Assembly: GCA_028689145.1 (NCBI GenBank)
Contig: JAQTWT010000003.1
Coordinates: 1-64,000 of the forward strand
DNA: 64,000 nt
Direction of reading: 5' to 3'
DNA from: Gallionella sp.
GTDB taxonomy: Bacteria; Pseudomonadota; Gammaproteobacteria; Burkholderiales; Gallionellaceae
The position numbers and the translations under genes are program-made. Below are positions 36,453 to 43,644 of this stretch, piece by piece. Under the pieces are notes generated by a model. That model saw only the letters and a list, made by a program, of their open reading frames with translations. It made no database searches and was not told where the DNA came from. Numbering within the stretch: position 1 is the stretch's first letter; the number at the start of each line of letters is the position of its first letter.

Positions 36453-38573
36453 GTGAAATACCTGAATTTCATCAGCATCATCGTCGGCTGCACGCTGTTG
36501 TATCTGCTGTCCAGCAGCAGCGCAAATACCGAAGTATTTTCCGTTAACTATTATGTGTTGCTCGGATTAACCGGTTTGCTGGCATTGTGCCTGACGGGAT
36601 TGGTCGGTTACCAGCTGGTGCGTTTGCGCAACAAGCTCAAAAACAAGGTGTTCGGCGCAAGACTAACCTTGCGGCTGGTGCTGTTTTTTACCCTGATCGC
36701 CGTTTTACCGGGATTGCTGGTTTATGTGGTATCGGTAAATTTTCTGGGTAAGAGTATCGAGTCATGGTTTGATGTGCGCGTTGAAAAAGCGCTGGAAGGC
36801 GGCCTCAATCTTGGCAGAAGCGGCCTTGATAACAGTCTCAAGGAGCTGACCAAAAAGACCCAGTTTATCGGGCTGCTGCTGGCGGAAAAGCAGCCGGAAC
36901 ACTATCAGCGCGCACTGGTTCAACTGGTGGATGAGGCGGTGGCGCAGGAAGCGGCGCTGTTTACCGGCACGGGAAAGCTGGTTGCGTTTTCTTCGACTGA
37001 CAAGTCGCCGTCACCGGACATTCCCGGTGCGGATTTACTCCAAATTGTCAGTGACAAAGGTGCGTATTCGGTAATAGACACGCTGCCCAAAAAAGGACTG
37101 ACCTTGCGCGCATTGGTAAAAGTCAATTCCAATGTGCAAGCCGGCGGACGCTATGTGCTGCAATTCACCCAGCCGGTGCCGAAACAGGTTGAGGCGGATG
37201 CCGAAACGGTGCAGGCGGTGTACCGAGATTATCAGGAGCTTACACTGTCCCGCCTCGGCCTGAAACGTCTGTATGCGATCACCCTGACGCTGTCGCTGTT
37301 GGTGGTGCTGTTGACGGCGGTATCGGCGGCGTTTTTTATCAGCGAACGGCTGGGGTTTTCACTGGAAGCACTGGCGGAAGGCACTCGCGCGGTGGCGCAG
37401 GGAGACTTTACCGGACAGTATCCGATCCAGAGCAGCGATGAACTGGGCGCGCTGACCGGTTTATTCAACCAGATGACGCGGCAACTATTGGAAGCCAAGC
37501 AGGCCAGCGAGCTACAACAGCGCGAAGTCGAAAGCGCCAAAGGCTATCTGGAAAGCGTGCTGACCCATTTATCTTCCGGCGTGCTGGCATTGGATGACAA
37601 ATTGCGCCTGCGTTCGGTCAATACCAGCGCGGCGCAAATCCTTGCCGCACCGTTGCAGGAAATGCAGCGCATGTCGCTGGAGCAGATTGCCGAAAAACAC
37701 AGTCTGCTCAGATCGTTTTGTAATACCGTCACGGAGGCTTTTGCCAAAACGGACAGCGGCGAGTGGCAGCGTCAGATCGAACGCCTGAGCAAGAACGGCA
37801 ACCAGATATTGCTGATGCGCGGCACCCGCCTGCCGCAGGGCGGCGAGGCGGGCTATGTGGTCGTGTTTGACGACATCAGCCATCTGCTGAGGGCTGAGCG
37901 GCAAGCGGCATGGGGCGAGGTGGCACGCCGTCTTGCGCATGAAATCAAAAACCCGCTCACCCCGATCCAGCTTTCGGCGGAGCGTTTGCAGCACAAACTA
38001 GGCAGCAAGCTCGACGAAGCGGACGCGCAACTGTTGCAGCGCGCCACGCAAACCATAGTCAGCCAAGTCGGCGCGATGAAAAATATGGTCAGCGATTTTG
38101 CTGACTATGCGCGCGGCCCGGCGTTGAAGCTGACGCATCTGGATATGCACAACCTGATCAGGGAGGTGTTGGGCTTATATGAAGCGAATGCCATTCCCAA
38201 TGTGCTGAAACTGGGAGCGGCGCGTAGCGAAGTCAACGGGGATGCGACCCGTTTGCGGCAGGTTATCCATAATCTGTTGCAGAATGCGCAGGACGCGTTG
38301 CAGGGAGTCGAACAGCCGAAAATTACGTTGACGACCACGGTGCATCAGGGCGAGATCCGGCTCAGCGTTGAAGATAACGGTGCGGGGTTTCCGGAGAGCG
38401 TATTGCCGCGTGCCTTTGAGCCGTACATGACGACCAAGACCAAGGGCACCGGGCTGGGGCTGGCCATCGTGAAAAAGATAATTGAAGAGCATGGCGGGCA
38501 TATCGCCATTGAGAATAATTTGAACGGCGGCGCATGCGTCAATGTGTGTCTGCCGCTGATCGAGGAGGCGTAA
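36453..38573 (+). CDS. ntrY: Nitrogen-regulation-type sensor histidine kinase NtrY
   Basis: About 706 residues from GTG 36453: three N-terminal membrane helices, a periplasmic segment, a further helix (near 270-300), HAMP (EALAEGTRAVAQGDFTGQYP), a PAS-like region, then HisKA with EVARRLAHEIKNPLTPIQLS and HATPase_c (NLLQNAQDAL, VEDNGAGFPE, KGTGLGLAIVKKI). The GTG, eight bases after the DUF4390 stop, puts the first membrane helix at the N-terminus; the track ATG at 36417 overlaps DUF4390 and adds 12 residues. Signals to NtrX encoded next. The stimulus is unknown; family members respond to nitrogen, redox or envelope conditions. Confidence 0.88.
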   Translation: MKYLNFISIIVGCTLLYLLSSSSANTEVFSVNYYVLLGLTGLLALCLTGLVGYQLVRLRNKLKNKVFGARLTLRLVLFFTLIAVLPGLLVYVVSVNFLGKSIESWFDVRVEKALEGGLNLGRSGLDNSLKELTKKTQFIGLLLAEKQPEHYQRALVQLVDEAVAQEAALFTGTGKLVAFSSTDKSPSPDIPGADLLQIVSDKGAYSVIDTLPKKGLTLRALVKVNSNVQAGGRYVLQFTQPVPKQVEADAETVQAVYRDYQELTLSRLGLKRLYAITLTLSLLVVLLTAVSAAFFISERLGFSLEALAEGTRAVAQGDFTGQYPIQSSDELGALTGLFNQMTRQLLEAKQASELQQREVESAKGYLESVLTHLSSGVLALDDKLRLRSVNTSAAQILAAPLQEMQRMSLEQIAEKHSLLRSFCNTVTEAFAKTDSGEWQRQIERLSKNGNQILLMRGTRLPQGGEAGYVVVFDDISHLLRAERQAAWGEVARRLAHEIKNPLTPIQLSAERLQHKLGSKLDEADAQLLQRATQTIVSQVGAMKNMVSDFADYARGPALKLTHLDMHNLIREVLGLYEANAIPNVLKLGAARSEVNGDATRLRQVIHNLLQNAQDALQGVEQPKITLTTTVHQGEIRLSVEDNGAGFPESVLPRAFEPYMTTKTKGTGLGLAIVKKIIEEHGGHIAIENNLNGGACVNVCLPLIEEA

Positions 38574-39223
38574 TGGCAAGCAAGCAAATTCTGGTGGTGG
38601 ATGACGAGATCGGCATCCGCGAATTATTGTCGGAAATATTGTTCGATGAAGGCTATCAGGTGCATCTGGCGGAAAATGCCGCGCAGGCGCGTGCTTACCG
38701 CAACGAACATGAACCGGACATGGTGTTGCTCGACATCTGGATGCCGGAGACCGATGGCGTAACTTTGCTGAAGGAGTGGGTCGAGCAGGATCTGCTGACC
38801 ATGCCGGTGGTAATGATGTCCGGACACGGAACCATTGAAACGGCGGTCGAAGCGACACGCATCGGCGCAGTGGATTTTCTGGAAAAGCCCATCGCGCTGC
38901 AAAAGCTGCTGAGCACGATTGCCAAAACGCTTAAAGAGGGAGCGTCCAAGCCGCAGATGCCGGACACCGAGGCGAAAGTCCAGGAAATCACCATGGATAT
39001 CGACGGTGAAATGCTGTCATTTTCTTTGCCGCTGGATTTGCCGTTGCGCGAAGCGCGCGATCATTTTGACGCGCTTTACTTCAACTACCATTTACGCAAA
39101 GAGACCGGCAATGTCTCGAGGGTGGCCGACAAGGTCGGCCTGGAGCGCACCCATCTGTACCGCAAACTGAAGCAGCTGGGGATTAAATTCGTCAAGAAGG
39201 GCAGCGAAGACCGGCAGCAGTAG
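38573..39223 (+). CDS. ntrX: NtrX-like response regulator lacking the AAA+ domain
   Basis: Receiver domain (1-120; ILVVDDEIGIRELLSEILFD, phospho-acceptor in MVLLDIWMPETDG, lysine in DFLEKPIAL) joined by a short linker to a Fis-type helix-turn-helix (about 170-216; ETGNVSRVADKVGLERTHLY). Full-length NtrX has a central sigma-54 AAA+ domain of about 240 residues; it is missing here and the ORF is intact, so the protein probably acts as a DNA-binding regulator without sigma-54 activation. The start overlaps the ntrY stop (TAATG). Its 3' end is duplicated at 40023-40084. Confidence 0.88.
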   Translation: MASKQILVVDDEIGIRELLSEILFDEGYQVHLAENAAQARAYRNEHEPDMVLLDIWMPETDGVTLLKEWVEQDLLTMPVVMMSGHGTIETAVEATRIGAVDFLEKPIALQKLLSTIAKTLKEGASKPQMPDTEAKVQEITMDIDGEMLSFSLPLDLPLREARDHFDALYFNYHLRKETGNVSRVADKVGLERTHLYRKLKQLGIKFVKKGSEDRQQ

Positions 39224-39228
39224 CACCG
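39167..39228 (+). repeat. 62-bp direct repeat, copy 1 (3' end of ntrX)
   Basis: The last 57 bases of ntrX plus five more. Copy 2 at 40023-40084 matches at 60 of 62 positions. The pair brackets the toxin-antitoxin module and its attC site. Confidence 0.85.
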
Positions 39229-39326
39229 GCAAACCGGCAAATCAGGCACAACGTTATCCCCCTATTATTCCTACAAGCGGGGAAAACTTTGCTTGAAAAT
39301 CACTGAAAAAAGGCTTTTTCTACAGC

Positions 39327-39389
39327 GGTTAACGTAAAGCTAAGCGGCGCGCCGCTTTTGGCGCGTCTCGCTTGAGCGAGAGGTTAGGC
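39327..39389 (-). repeat. Integron attC site 1 (3' end of the toxin-antitoxin cassette)
   Basis: On the minus strand: R'' GCCTAAC, spacer CTCTCG, L'' CTCAAGCG, an imperfect stem with an AAAA-containing loop, L' CGCTTAG, spacer CTTTAC, R' GTTAACC. L'' pairs with L' except for one protruding C (CT-C-AAGCG against CGCTT-AG), the extrahelical base that directs IntI recombination. Length (63 bp) is in the attC range. R' departs from GTTRRRY at one position. It directly follows, and overlaps, the antitoxin gene in the orientation expected of a gene cassette. Confidence 0.7.
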
Positions 39390-39663
39390 TTGAAGATGAC
39401 TCTACAAGTCGCCCCGATACAAACTTGTGAAGGACACTGGCGATCAGCGTCTGATATGGCAAACCTTCTTCAAGTGCCCGGGCTTGAATATCCATCAGGT
39501 CAGGTGTTGTAAGGCGGATATTCACCCGTTTTTCCTTGAGAAAAGTTGCTGTGGCGGCAGCCTTGAATTTCGCCAGCTTGGCTTTTGAAGGGGAGGTTGT
39601 TTTTAGCTCCCCCCTTTCATATGCGGCCAAAACGTCTTTCTCAAACGCATCAAGTTTTTTCAT
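39340..39663 (-). CDS. CopG/BrnA-like antitoxin with attC-encoded tail
   Basis: 107 residues. The core KRVNIRLTTPDLMDIQARAL and EEGLPYQTLIASVLHKFVSG is typical of the CopG-type antitoxins that pair with BrnT-like toxins: an N-terminal region wrapping the toxin and a ribbon-helix-helix that binds the operator. The last 16 residues (SLTSRSSETRQKRRAA) are read from the attC site and are strongly basic, unlike the rest. It starts four bases after the toxin stop, giving the toxin-first order of brnTA. Expected to neutralise the toxin and repress its own promoter. Confidence 0.8.
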   Translation of the reverse strand: MKKLDAFEKDVLAAYERGELKTTSPSKAKLAKFKAAATATFLKEKRVNIRLTTPDLMDIQARALEEGLPYQTLIASVLHKFVSGRLVESSSSLTSRSSETRQKRRAA

Positions 39664-39667
39664 TTCG

Positions 39668-39943
39668 TTACTCCTTAAGCAAGTAGTCCCTCGTAGCTTT
39701 TCTGCTGGGAATTACTGTTTTCAAGAAATAGTAATCCGGCTCTTCAACGTAAGGTACCAAGTAAACATAACCCTCAAGTGCCACGACAAAAACAGATTGG
39801 TTTGGATATTTTTCCGTGTTTGGGTGGCGCAACTCATCCAATAAGCCATCGGCTTCAATCGCGAGAACTATTTCTTCAAACGAAATACTGCGCTCAACTT
39901 TCAGCGCTTCGTTTTTATCGTGATTCCAGCGAAATGGTTTCAT
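39668..39943 (-). CDS. BrnT-like toxin
   Basis: 91 residues starting MKPFRWNHDKNEALKVERSI, followed by SFEEIVLAIEADGLLDELRH and ending KTVIPSRKATRDYLLKE. The FxWxxxKNxxLxxxRxISFEE pattern is that of BrnT-type RelE-fold ribonucleases; the C-terminal arginines are the likely catalytic or RNA-binding residues. The partner antitoxin gene follows at once. The module is carried as an integron-like cassette, a common home for toxin-antitoxin systems, where they help keep the array. Family call is by pattern, not by search. Confidence 0.72.
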   Translation of the reverse strand: MKPFRWNHDKNEALKVERSISFEEIVLAIEADGLLDELRHPNTEKYPNQSVFVVALEGYVYLVPYVEEPDYYFLKTVIPSRKATRDYLLKE

Positions 39944-40022
39944 TTGGCAAGCTTACTGCAATGTGTGCCTATTGTCACCTTTTGGCGTTTGGTGTTAAAA
40001 CCGTAAAACTGGGGACAGCATG

Positions 40023-40084
40023 CTGAAGCAGTTGGGGATTAAATTCGTCAAGAAGGGCAGCGAAGACAGGCAGCAGTAGCACCG
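40023..40084 (+). repeat. 62-bp direct repeat, copy 2 (ntrX 3'-end fragment)
   Basis: Encodes LKQLGIKFVKKGSEDRQQ-stop, the C-terminus of NtrX, without the rest of the gene. A third partial copy (26 bases, one mismatch) follows at 40101-40126, so the duplication happened at least twice or was nested. Confidence 0.85.
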
Positions 40085-40100
40085 CCAATGTAAAAGTGAA

Positions 40101-40126
40101 GGGCTGCGAAGACCGGCAGCAGTAGC
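40101..40126 (+). repeat. 26-bp direct repeat, copy 3 (ntrX 3'-end fragment)
   Basis: GGGCTGCGAAGACCGGCAGC and six further bases match 39199-39224 with one mismatch, covering the final codons of ntrX including the stop. Confidence 0.7.
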
Positions 40127-40195
40127 GCAAGGCTGCATTTGAAAGTGTTGGTATTTTTATCGGTAGCGCGCGCTGCGCGCCGGGACACACTAAAC

Positions 40196-40219
40196 GGAAG
40201 CCTGCCTAATCAGGCTTCC
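40196..40219 (-). terminator. Terminator hairpin at the end of the GGDEF regulator gene
   Basis: GGAAGCCTG-ATTAGG-CAGGCTTCC, a perfect 9-bp stem on the minus strand that includes the stop codon in its loop region and is followed by GTTT. Probably a rho-independent terminator with a weak T tract. Confidence 0.6.
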
Positions 40220-41129
40220 AGACTATCCGGTTGCGCCCGCGATGCTTCGCCTCGTAGAGCATGGCATCGGCGGTTTCGATGATGCTCATGGCAGCATCGT
40301 TCCCGCCGCACACTGTCACCCCCCCGATGGATACGGTGACATGGGGTGCCGCGACAGAAGCTTCATGCGGGATTGCCAGTTGTTCCACCCCGTCGCGCAC
40401 TTTTTCGGCGATCTCTCGCCCGCCCGCCACATCGGTATCCGGCAGGATCAACACGAATTCTTCGCCGCCGTAACGGGCGGCAAAATCGGACGGACGCCGC
40501 AGCGACCGGGTTAACACGCGCGCCACCATTTTCAAGGCCGCATCGCCGCTGGCATGGCCGTAACGGTCGTTGTATTGCTTGAAGTAATCGAGATCGAGCA
40601 TGACCAGCGAGAACGGCTGGGCATTGCGCTGGTTGCGTCCCCACTCGCGCTCCAGCGTTTCGTCGAAGCGGCGACGGTTGGCGATCTCGGTCAAGCCATC
40701 CCGCCCCGCCAAAACTTCCAGCATCTTGCGCTGGCGCACAAAACCCAGAATATTCGCCACCCGGACTTGCACGATGGCCGGACTGAACGGTTTGCCGATG
40801 TAGTCGCAAGCGCCCAGCCGCAGGCCGCATTCTTCATCGCCGACCGTATTGAGCGCCGTAATGAACATGACCGGAATATCCTTGGTTTTACTGTTGTCCT
40901 TCAGGCGGCGCAGCACCTCGTAGCCATCCAGCTCCGGCATCATTACGTCGAGCAAAATCAGGTCGATCTCCTGCTCCTGCGCCACCCGCTCCAGCGCCTG
41001 CTGGCCGTTCTTGGCCAGCAACACGCGATATTCGCCCTTGAGCAATTCGGACAACACGGCCAGATTCACCCGCTCGTCGTCAACGACGAGTACCGTCTGC
41101 CGTTGCTCCTGCCTGTTGCCACAACTCAT
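40206..41129 (-). CDS. Response regulator with diguanylate cyclase (GGDEF) output
   Basis: 307 residues from ATG 41129: receiver (VLVVDDERVNLAVLSELLKG, phospho-acceptor in LILLDVMMPELDG, lysine in YIGKPFSP), then a GGDEF domain with the intact active site RYGGEEFVLILP and a product-inhibition site RPSD five residues before it. It should make cyclic di-GMP when phosphorylated (PleD/WspR-like layout with one receiver). The ATG is preceded by GGAGGG; the track start at 41231 is 34 codons too early. No cognate kinase is adjacent. Possible link to the pili and flagella encoded nearby is speculative. Confidence 0.9.
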   Translation of the reverse strand: MSCGNRQEQRQTVLVVDDERVNLAVLSELLKGEYRVLLAKNGQQALERVAQEQEIDLILLDVMMPELDGYEVLRRLKDNSKTKDIPVMFITALNTVGDEECGLRLGACDYIGKPFSPAIVQVRVANILGFVRQRKMLEVLAGRDGLTEIANRRRFDETLEREWGRNQRNAQPFSLVMLDLDYFKQYNDRYGHASGDAALKMVARVLTRSLRRPSDFAARYGGEEFVLILPDTDVAGGREIAEKVRDGVEQLAIPHEASVAAPHVTVSIGGVTVCGGNDAAMSIIETADAMLYEAKHRGRNRIVWKPD

Positions 41130-41276
41130 GCGCCCTCCCCAGATTCGCCATCCGTTTTTCCGCCAGAGCCGTCGCGACCTCGAGGTAATAATAAAGGGAT
41201 AGACCCCGAGGTTTCCATTAACGTCAATCACTCGAGAAACCTGAACCGACAGAAACCGGGGACACTGCAGGCTTCA

Positions 41277-41296
41277 GGAAACCGTGGTCTGTCCCC
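41277..41296 (-). repeat. 20-bp inverted repeat, left copy (REP-like)
   Basis: GGAAACCGTGGTCTGTCCCC is the inverse of 42077-42096 with one mismatch. Together they bracket about 780 bases containing the cassette-like genes. Two degenerate relatives (near 41198-41216 and 41252-41264) lie just outside. Similar GGGGACAGACCACGGTTTCC phrases are dispersed in many betaproteobacterial genomes as REP-type sequences. Confidence 0.65.
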
Positions 41297-41304
41297 TATT
41301 GTCC

Positions 41305-41562
41305 CTACCGCTTGGCGGAGAGAAAAGCTAGGCCACCCACCACAACAGCCCCGAAGATTTGCACGAGCAATGTCTTTACGTTTACGCTCGCCGGGATCGA
41401 TGAACCAGACTGCATCGCGTATGACGGAAGGTCAAACAAGAAACCGTACCCGGCCATTATTGTTACCGCCCTGTAGTTCTCAACTATGTAAGGCGGGAAT
41501 ATGACCATCAGGGCAACTACACCAGCAGTAGCTATAAGAATCTTTCGTTGCGTCTCGTTCAT
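41305..41562 (-). CDS. Small two-helix membrane protein (cassette ORF)
   Basis: 85 residues: MNETQRKILIATAGVVALMV begins the first membrane helix (about 8-27), a central YGFLFDLP loop follows, and VKTLLVQIFGAVVVGGLAFL forms the second helix before AKR. Function unknown; short membrane proteins of this look are common among integron cassettes. The gene starts 22 bases after the R' box of attC site 2, exactly where a cassette ORF is expected, with a GAGG ribosome-binding site. The track start at 41589 (TTG) lies inside R'. No attC is recognisable at its 3' end, where REP-like sequence begins. Confidence 0.65.
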   Translation of the reverse strand: MNETQRKILIATAGVVALMVIFPPYIVENYRAVTIMAGYGFLFDLPSYAMQSGSSIPASVNVKTLLVQIFGAVVVGGLAFLSAKR

Positions 41563-41583
41563 GTGGATGACCTCAATGAAAAC

Positions 41584-41643
41584 CCCCAACGTAAAGGTAA
41601 GAGGCTCGCCGTAGGCGAGTCCTGCTTGACCGACAGGTTAGCC
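41584..41643 (-). repeat. Integron attC site 2
   Basis: On the minus strand: R'' GGCTAAC, spacer CTGTCG, L'' GTCAAG, stem GGACTCGCC/GGCGAGCC, L' CTTAC, spacer CTTTAC, R' GTTGGGG. L'' pairs with L' apart from one extruded C (GT-C-AAG against CTTAC), as in site 1. The right half AAGCTTTAC/ACCTTTACGTT and the left half CTGTCGGTCAAGC versus CTCTCGCTCAAGC are clearly homologous to site 1, so the two belong to one attC family. Same strand as site 1, 2.2 kb away. Terminal boxes each depart from consensus by one base. Confidence 0.68.
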
Positions 41644-41682
41644 GCACGCCTGAATAAGACGCGGTTTTTTGGAGAGCTAAAA

Positions 41683-41982
41683 ATGGAAACGTATCTCACG
41701 GAAAAGCCAATATCTGCCGGTGAAAATATAGAGGCGAATAGTTTTGAAGAAGCCAACAACAAGGCCGAAGAATTAGGGCTTAAAGTTGTCGGCGTTCTTG
41801 AGTCAGAACACTTCAAGACCCCTTGTAACCGTTGCGCTGTGCATTGGCAACGCAATCGGATTTATTTACGTATCCTTGAGTGGATGCTCCTACAATATTT
41901 CCGTTTGATGCAGTCCTACGCCAACGCCACTCGCTTTTTGGGTCTTTATAGAATTCCCATTTGTCACCGGCGACACTATTGA
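41683..41982 (+). CDS. Small acidic protein of unknown function, possibly rearranged
   Basis: ATG at 41683 follows GGAGAG at good spacing. The first 45 residues (METYLTEKPISAGENIEANS, FEEANNKAEELGLKVVGVLE) look like a genuine small acidic protein. After residue 45 the frame runs antisense through the DUF1508 gene and the composition changes to Cys, Arg and Trp-rich, so the natural 3' end seems lost and the tail is probably not native. It lies just beyond the R'' side of attC site 2, in reverse orientation to it. I do not recognise the family. Confidence 0.4.
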   Translation: METYLTEKPISAGENIEANSFEEANNKAEELGLKVVGVLESEHFKTPCNRCAVHWQRNRIYLRILEWMLLQYFRLMQSYANATRFLGLYRIPICHRRHY

Positions 41983-41995
41983 TAAGCCCTGCCAT
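41813..41995 (-). CDS. DUF1508 (YegP-like) domain protein
   Basis: 60 residues; WEFYKDPKSEWRWRRTASNG and GYVNKSDCVANAQRNG match the DUF1508 repeat of YegP-type proteins, a small beta-beta-beta-alpha unit of uncertain function that often occurs in integron cassettes and small mobile regions. An excellent AAGGAGG ribosome-binding site precedes the ATG. The C-terminus is short compared with two-repeat YegP, but single-repeat members are common. It overlaps the tail of the plus-strand ORF 41683-41982; this gene is the better supported one in the overlap. Confidence 0.78.
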   Translation of the reverse strand: MAGLINSVAGDKWEFYKDPKSEWRWRRTASNGNIVGASTQGYVNKSDCVANAQRNGYKGS

Positions 41996-42278
41996 GATTA
42001 CCCTCCTTGGTTGTGCTACGGTTGATGAAACTAAAGCGGCTAACGAAGCTGCAGAATAATTGGGTGCAGAATAATTGGGGGCAGACCACGGTTTCCCTTT
42101 CTACAGCCAGCTTTCGCGAACCATATCCCCCAATACCCAGCCCGTCAATATGCCGAAAGGCCTAATTTTCTGACGGTCGGCTGCGACTCAATACGCCAAG
42201 GGGGAAGCTATCCTGAATTGACTCCCCCGCCTGTGCCGCGCTTTTGTTTATAATCCGCCATCTTCAGGAAGCCGCACA
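41996..42278. other. Gene-free stretch before glmU
   Basis: Contains the start of a possible broken lipoprotein gene (ATG 41994, MITLLGCATVDETKAANEAAE then stop, with a lipobox-like LLGC but far too short), a 15-bp tandem duplication and the right REP-like copy. The glmU promoter must lie in 42100-42278. Confidence 0.45.
42077..42096 (+). repeat. 20-bp inverted repeat, right copy (REP-like)
   Basis: GGGGGCAGACCACGGTTTCC, inverse partner of 41277-41296. It is preceded by a 15-bp tandem duplication (GCAGAATAATTGGGT at 42051-42065 and 42066-42080, last base differing). Confidence 0.65.
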
Positions 42279-43643
42279 ATGAAACCATTGCAAATCGTTA
42301 TTCTCGCTGCCGGCAAAGGCACGCGCATGTATTCCGAAAAACCCAAGGTGCTGCATGCGCTGGCGGGCAAGCCGCTGGTGCAGCATGTGCTGGACTGCGC
42401 GGTGGCGTTGCAGCCGCAGCAGGTTTGCGTGGTGTACGGACACGGCGGCGAAGCGGTGCCGCAGGCGATGCGGCAATATCCCGCGCAATTCGTGGTGCAG
42501 GAACCGCAGCTCGGCACCGGCCACGCGGTGCAGCAAGCCATGCCGCAGCTCGCCGATACCGGGCAGGTGATGGTACTGTACGGCGATGTGCCGCTGATCC
42601 AGCACAGCACTTTGCACCGGATGCAGCAGGCGGGCGACGGTCTGGTGCTGCTGACGGTGAATCTGGCTAACCCGACCGGTTACGGGCGCATCGTGCGCAA
42701 CGGGCAGGGCGATGTGCTCGGCATCGTCGAGGAAAAAGATGCCTCGCCGGAACAGCGCGAAATATGCGAAGTGCATACCGGCATCCTGCTGGCTCCGGCC
42801 AAGCAATTGCGCGAGTGGCTGAACAAATTGCGCAACGACAATGCGCAGGGCGAGTATTACCTGACCGACGTGGTCGGCATGGCGGTGCAGCAGGGCGTGA
42901 CGGTGCATACTGTGCAGCCTGCGCACGAGTGGGAGATCCACGGCATCAACAGCAAGGCGCAACTGGCGGTATTGGAGCGCACCTGGCAGCAGGTGGAAGC
43001 GGCGCGCCTGCTGGCGCTCGGCGTGACGCTGGCCGATCCGGCGCGCCTCGATGTGCGCGGTAAGCTGAAGTGCGGGCAGGATGTCGAGATCGATGTCGGC
43101 TGCATTTTCGAGGGCGAGGTGAGCCTCGGCAACAACGTGCAAGTGGGCGCTTACAGTGTCATCCGCAACGCGGTCATTGCCGACGGTACGATCATCGCTC
43201 CTTACAGTTCGATCGACAGCAGCGAAGTGGGCGCCAACTGCCGCATCGGCCCGTATGCGCGGCTGCGCCCCGGCAGCAAACTGCACGACGAGGTGCATAT
43301 CGGCAATTTCGTCGAGGTCAAGAACAGCGAGATCGCGCTGGGCAGCAAAGCCAATCACCTCAGCTATATCGGCGACAGCACGGTGGGCAGCCGGGTCAAT
43401 ATCGGCGCAGGCACCATCACCTGCAATTACGACGGCGCGAACAAGTACCGCACCATCATCGAAGACGATGCATTTATCGGCTCGGACACGCAGCTGGTTG
43501 CGCCGGTGACGGTGGGCAAGGGGGCGACTATCGGCGCCGGTTCCACCATCACCAAGGATGCGCCGGCGGGCGAGCTCACCCTGTCGCGCAGCAAGCAGAT
43601 CACCATTGCCGGATGGAAGCGGCCACAAAAAGGAAAAAAATAG
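42279..43643 (+). CDS. glmU: Bifunctional GlmU: GlcN-1-P acetyltransferase/UDP-GlcNAc pyrophosphorylase
   Basis: 454 residues. The N-terminal uridyltransferase has [20 protein letters not shown]; the C-terminal left-handed beta-helix (from about 250) shows hexapeptide repeats and ends in VSRSKQ-type residues ([17 protein letters not shown]). It makes UDP-GlcNAc, the precursor of peptidoglycan, LPS and, in this organism, the pse pathway. glmS follows one base later. Confidence 0.96.
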   Translation: MKPLQIVILAAGKGTRMYSEKPKVLHALAGKPLVQHVLDCAVALQPQQVCVVYGHGGEAVPQAMRQYPAQFVVQEPQLGTGHAVQQAMPQLADTGQVMVLYGDVPLIQHSTLHRMQQAGDGLVLLTVNLANPTGYGRIVRNGQGDVLGIVEEKDASPEQREICEVHTGILLAPAKQLREWLNKLRNDNAQGEYYLTDVVGMAVQQGVTVHTVQPAHEWEIHGINSKAQLAVLERTWQQVEAARLLALGVTLADPARLDVRGKLKCGQDVEIDVGCIFEGEVSLGNNVQVGAYSVIRNAVIADGTIIAPYSSIDSSEVGANCRIGPYARLRPGSKLHDEVHIGNFVEVKNSEIALGSKANHLSYIGDSTVGSRVNIGAGTITCNYDGANKYRTIIEDDAFIGSDTQLVAPVTVGKGATIGAGSTITKDAPAGELTLSRSKQITIAGWKRPQKGKK

Positions 43644-43644
43644 C

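Larger units (their letters stand above)
39944..40205. other. Gene-free stretch between toxin gene and GGDEF regulator gene
   Basis: Holds the presumed toxin-antitoxin promoter (minus strand), the two ntrX 3'-end fragments listed separately and a GC-rich dyad (GCGCGCGCTGCGCGC, about 40166-40180). A short TGGGGACAG phrase near 40012 recurs around 41290, where it is part of an inverted repeat. No gene is supported. Confidence 0.5.

Noticed and set aside
41300-41340. attC at the 3' end of the two-helix membrane protein gene
   Set aside because: GCCTAGC followed by CCAAGCGG is suggestive, but the spacer is about six bases too long and the second half is replaced by REP-like sequence.
42030-42096. 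A third attC site around GCGGCTAACGAAGC
   Set aside because: An R''-like box is present, but there is no CAAGC-type L'' at the right distance, no matching L'/R' and no foldable stem.
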